Shown piece after piece: positions 41,779 to 51,467 of a DNA stretch of 64,000 bases (position 1 is the first letter of the stretch; each line of letters opens with the position of its first letter). This stretch comes from Haloferula luteola. Its GTDB lineage: Bacteria > Verrucomicrobiota > Verrucomicrobiia > Verrucomicrobiales > Akkermansiaceae. The translations under genes and the position numbers were made by a program. Below the pieces are notes generated by a model that did no database searches, had not been told where the DNA came from, and saw nothing but the letters and a program-made list of their open reading frames with translations. The stretch spans positions 310,001-374,000 of the forward strand of contig NZ_JACHFD010000001.1 in NCBI RefSeq assembly GCF_014201715.1. Direction: 5' to 3'.

Positions 41779-43551
41779 ATGAGGCTGCTTCCGCTTCTCT
41801 TCCTCTTTCTTTCGTGCCTGACGGGCGCTCTCCGTGCCCAAGAGTCCCTCTTCCAGCTGGTTCCCAACCCCCAACACCCTGCTGACAAAACACGCATTCA
41901 AGTCGAAGCTTTGTTTAGCCGCCCGGCACCTCGGGGGTTCCTTCCGGTGCGCGTTACCGCCGTCAACCAGCGAAAGTCCGATGGAGAATTCGGGCTCCGC
42001 TCGTTAGCGGTGAGCGGCAATCAATCCAAGTTGGACTCCCATATCACTCTGAACCTTTCCGCAGGGCAACAACTGACCCGCGATCTCCTGATCCCACTGA
42101 ATACTGCCCTGCCTTATTACAGTGAGATTTCATGCTCGATCAATGTCGAAGCCACAGGCTCGTTTGGAGACAGCAATGGTTGGTTGCAGGGCGAGTGGTC
42201 CCCTCGAATTCCTGCCGTTTTGCTCTCAGAGTCGCTTTACACCCCGAACATTGGGGAGCTCGACAAGGAGCTGAACAGCTCTTCCGGATCCCGCAGCTAT
42301 CGAACCTATTCGTTCGCTGCCAGTTTCACACCCGCCCGCATGCCCACGGATTGGCGGGCTTACTCGGGATACGACCGGATGATTCTTACCGAGGTCGATT
42401 GGAACGACTTCGACCCCGGCGCGCGAACGGCCATTCTCGAATGGTGCCGCCTCGGCGGCGTGATCGAGATTCTTCGGATGGGTGACAGCTCGGCCAACCT
42501 CGCTTCACTTGGGATCGAGCCCGACACTTCTGAACCGGACACCTCCTATGGCTACGGAACGATCCTTCTGGGCAACGTGCCGAACGATCTTCGCCTCGAT
42601 GCCAAAAGCATGGTTTCACGCCTCGATCAACGGCGCGCCAATCGAACCCAGAATCTCGACAACGATTATTCCCCAACCTGGCCATTGCAGGTCCAATTTG
42701 GCTCCCGCTCGTTCAGCTACGGGATCTTCATCGTGGTGCTCATCCTGTTCGGATTGCTGGTCGGCCCCATCAACCTCTTCAAATTTGCAAAATCCGGGCA
42801 GCGCCACCGCCTGTTCATCACGACCCCGATCATTTCCATCGCCACCTGCCTCATCCTCCTCATTCTGATCATCACCCGGGATGGGCTCGGCGGCCACGGT
42901 GAGCGAATGGCCCTGATCGAAGTGCGTCCGGATACTAACGAGAATCGAGCCTACATTCACCAAGAACAGGTTTCTCGCAGCGGTGTTCTCCTAGGATCCT
43001 CTTTCGATCTGAATGAGGAAGCTTTGATCTCCCCTGTGCCGATGGCCCCCGGGCCGTGGACCCGCCTTACCAGCGACTCGGGAGGCGAGGGTCTCCACTA
43101 TTCCGCCAACCTCAAGGACGGCTCCCTGAAACTCGGTGGAGATTGGTTTCGGAGTCGCTCTGAACAAGGACAGGCCCTGCAAGCGATCGTTCCGACGCGT
43201 GGCCGTATCGAGGTCCGCGACGATGCGGGCACACCCTTGCTTTCTTCCACCTTCGAATTCCCGATCGAATCCGTGAGCTTTGTCGATGCCGATGGCCATT
43301 GCTGGCTGGTAGAAAACTTGGAAGCCGGCAGGCCCGTGCATGCCCATTCCATCTCGGTGGAAACGAATCAGCAGCGCCTAAAGAATTTGATGAATCAATT
43401 CACCCAGACGCATGCCGGCATCTTGAAGCGGGCTGGGAAGCGCAGCGACCACTTCGTCGCGATCACTCAACAAGCTCCGGCCATCGAGACCTTTTCTTCG
43501 ATCCGCTGGAATCAAACGACCACCGTACTCACCGGTCCGGTGGTGCGTTGA
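41779..43551 (+). CDS. Exported membrane protein of the MoxR operon, unknown function
   Basis: 590 residues. A signal peptide (MRLLPLLFLFLSCLTGALRAQ) leads into a periplasmic region of about 290 residues, whose second part (YDRMILTEVDWNDFDPGART, LEWCRLGGVIEI) resembles the glutamine amidotransferase-like fold seen in other vWA-operon proteins, without visible catalytic residues. Two membrane helices follow (YGIFIVVLILFGLLVGPI and TPIISIATCLILLILIITR), then a C-terminal beta-rich domain. It lies between MoxR and an ABC ATPase with gaps of 13 and 25 bases. It is probably a periplasmic component of the same complex. I do not recognise a named family. Confidence 0.7.
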   Translation: MRLLPLLFLFLSCLTGALRAQESLFQLVPNPQHPADKTRIQVEALFSRPAPRGFLPVRVTAVNQRKSDGEFGLRSLAVSGNQSKLDSHITLNLSAGQQLTRDLLIPLNTALPYYSEISCSINVEATGSFGDSNGWLQGEWSPRIPAVLLSESLYTPNIGELDKELNSSSGSRSYRTYSFAASFTPARMPTDWRAYSGYDRMILTEVDWNDFDPGARTAILEWCRLGGVIEILRMGDSSANLASLGIEPDTSEPDTSYGYGTILLGNVPNDLRLDAKSMVSRLDQRRANRTQNLDNDYSPTWPLQVQFGSRSFSYGIFIVVLILFGLLVGPINLFKFAKSGQRHRLFITTPIISIATCLILLILIITRDGLGGHGERMALIEVRPDTNENRAYIHQEQVSRSGVLLGSSFDLNEEALISPVPMAPGPWTRLTSDSGGEGLHYSANLKDGSLKLGGDWFRSRSEQGQALQAIVPTRGRIEVRDDAGTPLLSSTFEFPIESVSFVDADGHCWLVENLEAGRPVHAHSISVETNQQRLKNLMNQFTQTHAGILKRAGKRSDHFVAITQQAPAIETFSSIRWNQTTTVLTGPVVR

Positions 43552-43576
43552 AACCCTCCCTTTTTCCCTTTTCGCC

Positions 43577-44569
43577 ATGTCCGATCCTGCGATCAGCGTC
43601 CAGAATCTCTACCGCTACTTCGGTCCACTGAAGGCCGTAAACGGCCTTTCATTCGATATTCCCCATGGCTCGGTGTGCGGGTTTGTGGGAGCCAACGGCG
43701 CGGGCAAAACCACCACCATGCGGATCCTCGCTTCGCTGGACTATCCAACGATGGGCACCGCGAAGATCTGTGGCATCAATGTCATCCATTACCCCGAGGA
43801 AGTACGACGCCTGATCGGGTGGATGCCCGACCACTTCGGCAATTACAACCACATGACAGTGGCGGAATACCTCGACTTCTATGCACGAGCCTTCGGATAC
43901 CGCGGCTCCGAGCGCAAACAACGAGTCGAGGAAGTCATGGAGTTCACCGACCTGACCGGCTTGGCCGATCGCTTTTCCAACAAGCTCTCCAAAGGCCTCA
44001 CTCAGCGCCTGTGCCTCGGCCGAGCCCTCCTTCACGACCCCCAAGTTCTCATCATGGACGAGCCTGCGGCGGGCCTTGATCCAAAGGCGCGGGTCGAACT
44101 CAAGCACCTCATTCGAGTCCTCGCCGAAGAGGGCAAAACCATCTTCATCTCTTCCCACATCCTCTCCGAACTCGGAGAAATGTGCGATTCTCTCCTCTTC
44201 GTCAACCAGGGACGCATCGTTCACCACGGAGATGCCGAGTCCCTTCGGCAGGGAACCGACGCCTCCGGAGGCATGCTGTATGATGTCCAAGTGGTCGGAG
44301 AACCATCTCGGCTCCAAGAATGGTGCTCGATCACCCCGCAGGTGGAGTTCCTCGAATCCCGCAAGCAAGGCGCGCGAATTCGGATTGAGGGTGTGGAGGG
44401 AGCATTGGCTGCCCGAGTTCTTTCCCGCATGATCAAGGACGGTTTGGAAGTGACCGAGTTCCATCGCGAACAGCGCAATCTCGAAGATGCCTTCATCGAT
44501 ATGCTGGGACGCCTCGAAAACCCCTCTTCAGAATCGGGGACACCCACCTCATTCGCACCCCAACCCTGA
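43577..44569 (+). CDS. ABC transporter ATP-binding protein (ABC-2/export type)
   Basis: 330 residues. Walker A is GANGAGKTT, the Q loop is in GWMPDHFGNYNHMTVAEYL, the signature is LSKGLTQRLCLGRALLHDP and Walker B is VLIMDEPAAGLDPKAR, with the H loop in TIFISSHILSEL. The signature starts LSKGL in place of LSGGQ, as in many ABC-2 exporters. About 100 C-terminal residues form a small extra domain. It is paired with the permease gene 8 bases downstream. It powers an exporter within the MoxR/vWA operon. Confidence 0.93.
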   Translation: MSDPAISVQNLYRYFGPLKAVNGLSFDIPHGSVCGFVGANGAGKTTTMRILASLDYPTMGTAKICGINVIHYPEEVRRLIGWMPDHFGNYNHMTVAEYLDFYARAFGYRGSERKQRVEEVMEFTDLTGLADRFSNKLSKGLTQRLCLGRALLHDPQVLIMDEPAAGLDPKARVELKHLIRVLAEEGKTIFISSHILSELGEMCDSLLFVNQGRIVHHGDAESLRQGTDASGGMLYDVQVVGEPSRLQEWCSITPQVEFLESRKQGARIRIEGVEGALAARVLSRMIKDGLEVTEFHREQRNLEDAFIDMLGRLENPSSESGTPTSFAPQP

Positions 44570-44577
44570 TTCTCATC

Positions 44578-46047
44578 ATGTCGGCCTCTCCGCCTCCCTT
44601 ACCGACACCCGCATCGCCTACCGCGAACTTGGTGGACTTTGGTGATCGCATCTCGCCCATGGTGGTGAAAGAGCTCCGCCAAGGATTGCGCGCCCGCACC
44701 TTCGTGGCGGTGTTCCTGGCTCTTCAAGGGCTCCTGATGCTGCTGATGTTGATTTCGGTCACCGCCACCAGCCAACCAGGCGAGGCCGGCCGTGCCATCA
44801 GCCACATTGTCTTCCTCTTTTACGGCTTTGCTCTTCTGGTCATCCAACCCATGCGAGGCATCGGCAGCCTGCATCGCGAAATCGAAGCAAACACCATCGA
44901 GCTCATGGTGCTCTCCCACCTGAGCGCCTGGCGCATTGTTTTGGGAAAATGGATTTCGATCATCAGCCAATCGGCCCTGATGTCGATCTCGGTGATGCCC
45001 TACCTCGTGCTCCGCTACTGGTTCGGAGAAATGAACCTCTTCGGAGAAATGGCGGTGGTTGTTCTGTTCCTCTTGGCTTCAGCAGCCCTCACCGCGGTGG
45101 TGGTTGGCATTTCAGCGCTACCCAATATTCTGTTACGCGGCCTGCTCCCTTTGATCGGACTCGCCGCCGGCATCTTCATCGTTCCCACGATGGTCTTCAA
45201 TCGAGGAGTGGAAGAACTGGCGGATGCGATCACATCGTCAAGTTCTCAAGCGCAAGCCGGCATCTTCTTCATCGTCGCCTTGGGAGCCTACTTTTCCTGG
45301 CTCGCCCTCGGCATCGGAGCCTCGATGATTGCACCTTCCGCAGAGAATCAGAGTTCCATCAAACGAATCGTCACCTTGGCCCTGATGGGGCTTCTCTTTT
45401 TCGTCCTTCCAATGATCGATTCTTTTGATGGAGACGAGAGCAGCCTCATCATGCTTGCGGTTCTTTGCCCCGCGATCTTTTTGGCTCTTTCCGAGAACTG
45501 GAATCTGCTTCCTCCTCACTGCGCTCCATTTCTTCGTTTCGGGCCCGCTGGACAATTGGCGGCTCGATTTCTCTATCCTGGCTGGCCCAGCGGGGTTCTC
45601 TTTTCCCTGCTGATGCTCATTCCCTTCGCGGGGACTCTCGCTTGGATCAACCATCGCCACTCGATCGACGACGAATTGCCGTTGGCTCTTTTCACCATGC
45701 TTTCGTGGGTGACCTTTCCTGCGGTGGCCATGCTTCCCATGAAAAAATCGGAACGTTCTCGGGTGACCTTAGGCCTGGTGATTTTGGTTGCCATTTCCGT
45801 CGCTTTCGTCGCCCTCGCCATCCTCGCGGAGGCACTCAATTCCGATGCCACGAATTTCCTCTGGCTCTTCATTTGGATTCCAGGAGTCCCCTTCATCCTC
45901 CACGAGAGCACTTCATCGACTTCTCAGGCTACAATGAACTCGCTAGCAGGTCTGATCTTCGCCGTTCAATTTGCCATTCTCGTCATCGCCGCCATGCTGA
46001 AGCTGAAGCAGGTCAGCAAGGTGGAGAAAGCCATTCCATCCGCATGA
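44578..46047 (+). CDS. ABC-2 type permease of the MoxR operon
   Basis: 489 residues with about 11-12 hydrophobic segments, among them FVAVFLALQGLLMLLMLISV, ISHIVFLFYGFALLVIQPM, LLPLIGLAAGIFIVPTMVF and LAGLIFAVQFAILVIAAML. The motif RGIGSLHREIEANTIELMVL after the second helix matches the ABC-2 'EEREGTLELLLS' coupling region. The partner ATPase ends 8 bases upstream. Its stop overlaps the start of the DUF58 gene by four bases (ATGA), coupling it to that gene. The exported substrate is unknown. Confidence 0.85.
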   Translation: MSASPPPLPTPASPTANLVDFGDRISPMVVKELRQGLRARTFVAVFLALQGLLMLLMLISVTATSQPGEAGRAISHIVFLFYGFALLVIQPMRGIGSLHREIEANTIELMVLSHLSAWRIVLGKWISIISQSALMSISVMPYLVLRYWFGEMNLFGEMAVVVLFLLASAALTAVVVGISALPNILLRGLLPLIGLAAGIFIVPTMVFNRGVEELADAITSSSSQAQAGIFFIVALGAYFSWLALGIGASMIAPSAENQSSIKRIVTLALMGLLFFVLPMIDSFDGDESSLIMLAVLCPAIFLALSENWNLLPPHCAPFLRFGPAGQLAARFLYPGWPSGVLFSLLMLIPFAGTLAWINHRHSIDDELPLALFTMLSWVTFPAVAMLPMKKSERSRVTLGLVILVAISVAFVALAILAEALNSDATNFLWLFIWIPGVPFILHESTSSTSQATMNSLAGLIFAVQFAILVIAAMLKLKQVSKVEKAIPSA

Positions 46048-46928
46048 ATCAGGACCAGCTCGTCGCTTGCCATCACCGCGCCCTGGCCGCCGCGGGACGA
46101 CTCCGGCTTCCCTTCCGCTCGCGCGTCTGGCGAGGCGCAGCGGGTGAGTTCGGCGGAGCTGGAGCTGGTTCCTCACTCGATTTTCAAGACCATCGTACCT
46201 ACGTCCCTGGCGATGATCCCCGCCATATCAACTGGCAGGCCTATGCCCGGACTGGAAGTTACACCATGAAGCTGTACCGGGAGGAGGTTCGCCCGACCGT
46301 GGACGTGATCATGGATACCTCCGAATCGATGTTTTTCGACCCGGGGAAAGCCACACGCAGTGCGGAATTGCTCTACCTCGCCACCGAAAGCTCGCGTGCT
46401 GCTGGGGCCGCGGTGGCGGTTCATCTCATCCGGGGTTCGGCCATGCGAACTCTCCCTCTTGGCGAGGTTTTCTCGCACCGTTGGCTGGAAACGGCTCGGG
46501 CCTTGGCCTCGTCCGAAGCCGGTTCCATCCCCGACTTATCCCGCACCCCTCTGCGGCCCAATGCCCTGAGAGTCTGGATTTCCGACCTCCTCTACGAAGC
46601 CGATCCTGAACCCCTGTTGCGTGTGCTCGCCGCACGACACGGAATTCCTCTGCTATTTGCACCATTCGCCCGCTGCGAATCGGATCCCGATTGGAATGGC
46701 AATCTTGAGATGATCGATGCCGAAAATGGTAACCGACACGCGCACCGCATCGATCCCCCTGTCTTGAAGCGCTACAAAGAAGCCTACGTTCGTCACTTCG
46801 CTGTCTGGAAAAGCACCTCCCTTCGCCACCGCGCCATCTTTGCCCGGGTGTCCGCTGAACCGGACCTCGCCACCGCCTTGTATGCTGAGGCCGTGCCCTC
46901 CGGAGCGCTCGAATCTTCTCTTGGATGA
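46044..46928 (+). CDS. DUF58 domain (vWA-like) protein
   Basis: 294 residues from the ATG at 46044, overlapping the permease stop; the longer in-frame version lies inside the permease gene and is rejected. DUF58 hallmarks are GAGSSLDFQDHRTYVPGDDP, HINWQAYARTGSYTMKLYRE and the vWA-like VDVIMDTSESMFF. These proteins partner with MoxR ATPases. It has no membrane segment. Its stop overlaps the start of the next gene (ATGATG, 46925-46928), giving tight translational coupling in the operon. Confidence 0.94.
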   Translation: MNQDQLVACHHRALAAAGRLRLPFRSRVWRGAAGEFGGAGAGSSLDFQDHRTYVPGDDPRHINWQAYARTGSYTMKLYREEVRPTVDVIMDTSESMFFDPGKATRSAELLYLATESSRAAGAAVAVHLIRGSAMRTLPLGEVFSHRWLETARALASSEAGSIPDLSRTPLRPNALRVWISDLLYEADPEPLLRVLAARHGIPLLFAPFARCESDPDWNGNLEMIDAENGNRHAHRIDPPVLKRYKEAYVRHFAVWKSTSLRHRAIFARVSAEPDLATALYAEAVPSGALESSLG

Positions 46929-48730
46929 TGTTCTTAGCCAATCCAGCCGGCTTTTGGGCACTGCTCGGTATTCCCGCCGTGCTCGCGATCCACTTTCTCC
47001 AACGCAAAGCGCGTGAAATCCCCGTCTCCACCCTATTTCTCCTCGCCCGCACCCACCGCGAATCTTCCAGCGGACGTCGTTGGGATCGTCTCGTTCCTTC
47101 CGTTCCCTTGTGGATGCAACTTCTCGGAGTGTTGCTGCTAGCTTGGCTCCTTGCTGAGCCACGATTTCAGCGCCCCCGCAGTGTTCAGCGCGTGGCCATC
47201 GTCCTCGACGGCACCGCCTCGATGCAGGTCTTTCGCGAGTCGCTGACGCAGGCTCTCCACGAGAAGCTTCCCCCTCTTCAAGGACCCGCGGCCGAGCTCG
47301 ATCTGCTTGTCCTCGAAAGCACTCCCGGCCGGGAGCGACTTTACCATGGCAGCTCGATCGACGACGCTCTCAACGCCCTTGAGTCATGGAATCCCGGTGA
47401 AGGCACTCTCGATCCCGGCCCCGCTCTTCGCATCGCCCGTTCCCTTATCGGCCGCGATGGGATTCTTATCTTTGCGACCGATACCCCCGTCGAAAATCCA
47501 CCCTACGACGCTCGTCTTCTCGCCATTGGACATCCCGAGGAGAATGTCGGATTCACGGGTCTCCGCTTCACCCAAGAACAAGGGGCTGCGGTTTGGCACG
47601 CCTTGGTCAAAAACCACGGAATTGCTCCCGCCGTGCGTTCCTGGCAGATCACCTATCCCGGAGGCAGAAGCACCGAACCCCGAAACATCGAACTCCAGCC
47701 TGGAGGATTGATTTCCCTTCAAGCTGCGCTGCCCCCGGATCAAGAAAGCGCCATCCTCCGACTTTCGGAAGATGTGTTCACGATGGACGACTCCCTTCCT
47801 CTGGTCCGCCCTCGCCCAAAAACCCTGCGGGTTTTCCGCCAAGCCTCTGCCTTGGGAGAGCTCGAAGAGCGCCTCGTTCAGTCCCTCGACGCCGTTGAAA
47901 TGGTCCACGACGCCGCGGAAGCCGATCTCACCCTTTGCACCTACGATCCACTCGATCCCGCCCTTCCCCCCGGAGACGCGATCGTATTTGTTCACGACCC
48001 AACCCGAGCTGGCCAGTACCTGAAAGGCGGCATCATTGCCGAAGAGCACCCCCTGATGTCGGGGCTCAATTGGCAAGCACTCCTCGTCCGCGAAACCATC
48101 CAACTGGATCGCCAACCCTCCGATGAAGTCCTTCTCTGGCAAGACCAGCGTCCCTTGATTTTCCTGAGATCGGTTCTCCTCGAAAACCAAGCACCCCACC
48201 AACAACTGTGTTTCAACTTTGACGTCCGGCATTCCAACGCCACTGCCAACCCGGCCTTCATCGTTTGCCTTCATCGCTTCGCCGAAAGCGTCCGCCAGGA
48301 AAGAGTGGCACCTTCCTCCAGCAATCTGGAAACCTCTCAAGAAATCGAACTCACTGCCGACCCCGAATTTCCAGCGTCCATTGAGTTCACCCCCCTTCAC
48401 GAAGCCCACACCACGATTCGCGACCTTCCCGCCTCGCGACGCCTCCGTTTTGAGGCCCCGGCGCGCCCCGGGCATCTCATCGTAAAGCAAGCAGACGTTC
48501 CCTTGTTAACCGCCGCATTGACCTTCGCGGACTCCCGTGAAGCGGATCTCACCCATTGTGGTTCGGCGGATACCTTAGGCGATGCCTCTTCCATTCCCGT
48601 CGAACGCCACACCACGGCCGATCACTGGTGGCGGGCCTGGGTATTGGCGCTGCTCGCGGCCTTGCTCACTGGCTGGCATTTCAGTCGTCCCCGCACTTCC
48701 TCCACTCCTGACCTTTCGCCATCACCATGA
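46925..48730 (+). CDS. BatA-like membrane vWA protein
   Basis: 601 residues. It starts with the BatA N-terminal motif (FLANPAGFWALLGIPAVLAIHFLQ, a membrane helix, residues about 3-27) and a second helix (MQLLGVLLLAWLLAEP). A vWA-like domain follows (RVAIVLDGTASMQVFRESLT, with Asp, Gly and Ser in place of DxSxS), then a large extracytoplasmic region and a C-terminal helix (WWRAWVLALLAALLTGW). BatA-type proteins act with MoxR. The degenerate metal site may mean an altered vWA. It overlaps both neighbours by four bases. Confidence 0.88.
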   Translation: MMFLANPAGFWALLGIPAVLAIHFLQRKAREIPVSTLFLLARTHRESSSGRRWDRLVPSVPLWMQLLGVLLLAWLLAEPRFQRPRSVQRVAIVLDGTASMQVFRESLTQALHEKLPPLQGPAAELDLLVLESTPGRERLYHGSSIDDALNALESWNPGEGTLDPGPALRIARSLIGRDGILIFATDTPVENPPYDARLLAIGHPEENVGFTGLRFTQEQGAAVWHALVKNHGIAPAVRSWQITYPGGRSTEPRNIELQPGGLISLQAALPPDQESAILRLSEDVFTMDDSLPLVRPRPKTLRVFRQASALGELEERLVQSLDAVEMVHDAAEADLTLCTYDPLDPALPPGDAIVFVHDPTRAGQYLKGGIIAEEHPLMSGLNWQALLVRETIQLDRQPSDEVLLWQDQRPLIFLRSVLLENQAPHQQLCFNFDVRHSNATANPAFIVCLHRFAESVRQERVAPSSSNLETSQEIELTADPEFPASIEFTPLHEAHTTIRDLPASRRLRFEAPARPGHLIVKQADVPLLTAALTFADSREADLTHCGSADTLGDASSIPVERHTTADHWWRAWVLALLAALLTGWHFSRPRTSSTPDLSPSP

Positions 48731-51438
48731 GCTTCGATGCGCCCGAATGGTTTTTGCTCCTTCCTGCTGCCCTCCTGATCGGTGCAGTCTGGCGCGGCCT
48801 TCATCTATTTCGCCCGCTGCGACTCGCACTGTTGATTTTTGTCGCTTGCCTCCTCGCCGAACCCAGCTGGGTCCGGCGAGACGATTCGATTGACCTCTGG
48901 GTGCTTCTCGATCGCTCCGATTCGACGGAGGACCTCGTCGACCAAGGATTGCCCGAGTGGCAACGACTTCTCGAAAAAGCCAAGCCTTCGCGCAAAGACC
49001 GCATCCTTTACCAAGACTACGCCGCCGAAATGGTCGAGCACGGTGCCGACGGAGCCATGTTCACAGGCTCCCGCAAGCTCACTCGCACGGGGCTTGCCCT
49101 TTCTCATGTCGCTGCGCTTGCGGATGAGGACCGATCCTCTCGCGTCCTCGTCTTTACCGATGGCTATGCCACCGAACCCCTTGATGAAGCCGTTTCCCAG
49201 CTCCAGAAACGCGGCATTCCCGTCGATTTTCGCCTGATCCGCGATGCCGCTCTCGACGATTTTCGGATCGCTCGCATTGAGCTCCCCGACCGAATCCAAG
49301 CAGGCGAACCCTTCCTCTTCTCGGTTCTGGTTCGCGGATCCATTGATGGCAAAGTTCCCCTCACTCTTTTCCGGGGGAACCAACGCCTCCTCGAGACCGA
49401 AGTTGACCTCGTCAATGGCGTCGGCCGGGCGGAATTCACCGATCGGCTCACCAGCACCGGATCCTTCGAATACCGAGCGATCATTTCTCCTGAGCACGAC
49501 GCCCATCTCGGAAACAACCGGGCTGCACGTTGGATCGAAGTGACCGGTGGCCCGCGCGTCCTCATCGTCACGAACTATGTTGACGACCCACTTGCCAAAG
49601 CCTTGGCAGCCCTGGATTTCACCGTCGATGTGGAGCTGCAATCCGAGAATCTCCAGCCAGGGAGACTTTCCGGCTGTCGAGCCGTGATCTTCAACAACGT
49701 CCCGGCACACGAGGTCCCTGGCCCCTTCCTCACTGCCTTGGATTTCTTCGTCCGCGAACAAGCCGGTGGGTTCCTAATGGTCGGCGGCAAACACTCATTC
49801 GGCTCGGGCGGATATTTCCAGTCTTCCATCGATCCCTTGCTCCCCGTCTCCATGGAGCTGAAGAATGAGCATCGCAAGCTCGCTGTGGCCCTCGCCATTG
49901 TCCTCGACCGCTCCGGCTCCATGAGCGTCAGCGTGAATTTCGCCGGCAAAAACGTGACCAAAATGGATCTCGCCAACAATGGCGCCGCCGAAGCCATCGG
50001 CCTTCTTGGAGCGCAGGATCACGTCTCCATCATCGCCGTCGACAGTGCCCCGTATGAAATCGTGCCGATGACCCTCATTGGCAACCATCGCGCCCAACTC
50101 CAGGCTCAAGCCCGAAAAGTGAAATCGATGGGCGGGGGCATCTTCGTCTACGAAGGCCTCAAGGCCGCTTGGGAGCAGCTCAAAAAAACTCCCGTGGGCA
50201 CCCGCCACGTCATTCTCTTTTCCGATGCCGCAGACTCCGAGGAACCTGGCGACTACCAACGTCTCCTCGAGGAGATGAAAGAAGAAGGCGCCACCGTTTC
50301 CGTGATCGGGCTGGGCACCCGACGAGATTCGGATGCCGCCCTTCTCGAAGACATCGCCAAACGAGGCGAAGGGCGCATCTTCTTTTCGGAACGGGCGGTC
50401 GACATTCCAAAAATCTTTGCCCAGGAAACCGTCACGATCGCGCGCTCAGCCTTCATCGATAGCCCGGTGGGGGCCCAAGCCACCGGTCGCTGGTCGGAAG
50501 TCTCGCCAAAACTCCTCGATTGGCTTCCTCAAGTGGATGGCTACAACCTGTCCTACGCTCGCAGCGACGCCTCGGTTTCGCTCGTCACCACCGACGAGTA
50601 CGTCGCTCCCTTGGTCGCTCAGGCCCGCCGTGGGTTGGGTCGCACCGCTGCCGTTTCCTTTCCTCTCGGCGGCGAATATTCCCAGCTCACTCGAGCCTGG
50701 CCTGGATACTCCGATTTCGTGCAAACCCTCACCCGTTGGCTGATGGGCCTCGATCTTCCCGCAGGAATAGGCCTGCGTCACCGGGTCGATGGTACCAGAC
50801 TCACCATCGATCTTCTCTACGACACCGAAAGCTGGTCCGAACGCTTCGCCACTCAACCGCCCAAAGTCCGGCTCCTCGAAGATGGCGACTTTGCCCAAAG
50901 CTGGGATGTCCCCTGGCGGCGGATGGAGCCCGGCCGCTTTTCCCTCACTCGCGATCTTTCGGAAGGGTCCGTGATTCGAGGAGCGGCCCAAGTCGGCAGC
51001 CATGCCATTCCGTTCGGGCCCATTTCCATCGGTAGCTCGGCTGAATGGGCCTTCGATCCCACCCGACTCACCGAACTTCGCCAAGCCTCCGTGCAAACCG
51101 GAGGCCGAGAACTGGTCGATCTATCCGAGGCATGGGTCCGCCCACCCAGCCAACGCCCGGTGAGCCTCCGCCCTTGGCTTGTCGTCGGCACGCTCCTGTT
51201 GGTGCTCGCCGATGCCCTGATCACCCGCACCGGTTGGCAGCTTCCCTCCTGGAAACCTCAGTTGCGCAGGGCACCCAAGGTCGCGCGCGCACCCAAGCCC
51301 ACACCCGCTGCGGCGACCCCGCCCGCACCCGCTCCAGCGGACAGGCCGAGACCTTCTGAGCCTCCCTCCACGGCAGCCCCCACTCCCGCCTCTTCAGAGC
51401 GGCGGTCCCGCTACCAACGAGCCAAGGACCGCCGATAA
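48727..51438 (+). CDS. Membrane protein with two vWA domains and a glutamine-amidotransferase-like domain
   Basis: 903 residues. Membrane helices are at the start (LLLPAALLIGAVWRGL, LRLALLIFVACLLAEP) and near residue 820 (WLVVGTLLLVLADALI). The first vWA (about 55-150) has a degenerate site, LLDRSDSTED. A GATase1-like region follows (PRVLIVTNYVDDPL, FLMVGGKHSFGSGGY), then a second vWA with a perfect DxSxS (IVLDRSGSMSVS). The end is a Pro/Ala/Arg-rich tail. It is the last gene of the MoxR operon and the one with a complete metal-binding site, so it is likely the main substrate or target of the MoxR ATPase. A hairpin follows the stop. Confidence 0.88.
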   Translation: MSFDAPEWFLLLPAALLIGAVWRGLHLFRPLRLALLIFVACLLAEPSWVRRDDSIDLWVLLDRSDSTEDLVDQGLPEWQRLLEKAKPSRKDRILYQDYAAEMVEHGADGAMFTGSRKLTRTGLALSHVAALADEDRSSRVLVFTDGYATEPLDEAVSQLQKRGIPVDFRLIRDAALDDFRIARIELPDRIQAGEPFLFSVLVRGSIDGKVPLTLFRGNQRLLETEVDLVNGVGRAEFTDRLTSTGSFEYRAIISPEHDAHLGNNRAARWIEVTGGPRVLIVTNYVDDPLAKALAALDFTVDVELQSENLQPGRLSGCRAVIFNNVPAHEVPGPFLTALDFFVREQAGGFLMVGGKHSFGSGGYFQSSIDPLLPVSMELKNEHRKLAVALAIVLDRSGSMSVSVNFAGKNVTKMDLANNGAAEAIGLLGAQDHVSIIAVDSAPYEIVPMTLIGNHRAQLQAQARKVKSMGGGIFVYEGLKAAWEQLKKTPVGTRHVILFSDAADSEEPGDYQRLLEEMKEEGATVSVIGLGTRRDSDAALLEDIAKRGEGRIFFSERAVDIPKIFAQETVTIARSAFIDSPVGAQATGRWSEVSPKLLDWLPQVDGYNLSYARSDASVSLVTTDEYVAPLVAQARRGLGRTAAVSFPLGGEYSQLTRAWPGYSDFVQTLTRWLMGLDLPAGIGLRHRVDGTRLTIDLLYDTESWSERFATQPPKVRLLEDGDFAQSWDVPWRRMEPGRFSLTRDLSEGSVIRGAAQVGSHAIPFGPISIGSSAEWAFDPTRLTELRQASVQTGGRELVDLSEAWVRPPSQRPVSLRPWLVVGTLLLVLADALITRTGWQLPSWKPQLRRAPKVARAPKPTPAAATPPAPAPADRPRPSEPPSTAAPTPASSERRSRYQRAKDRR

Positions 51439-51440
51439 AA

Positions 51441-51467
51441 CGGCCCCTTCAATGGGCCACGGGGCCG
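51441..51467. terminator. Hairpin between the convergent vWA and symporter genes
   Basis: CGGCCCC (51441-51447) pairs with GGGGCCG (51461-51467) over a 13-base loop. On the minus strand the stem is followed by TTTTATC, ending the symporter transcript; its stop codon lies in the loop. On the plus strand the following CTGTCTTCTTCT is a weak tract. The element overlaps the last codons of the symporter. Confidence 0.65.

Noticed and set aside
45465-46043. Extended N-terminus of the DUF58 protein
   Set aside because: Lies wholly inside the permease gene in another frame; the ATG at 46044 starts the family domain.
47384-48490. 368-codon open frame on the minus strand
   Set aside because: Antisense to the BatA-like gene, which has clear motifs; this frame has none.
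40758-51438. A phage-defence interpretation of the MoxR/vWA operon
   Set aside because: DUF58, BatA-like and ABC-2 components are typical housekeeping envelope operons; no nuclease, toxin or sensor gene is present.
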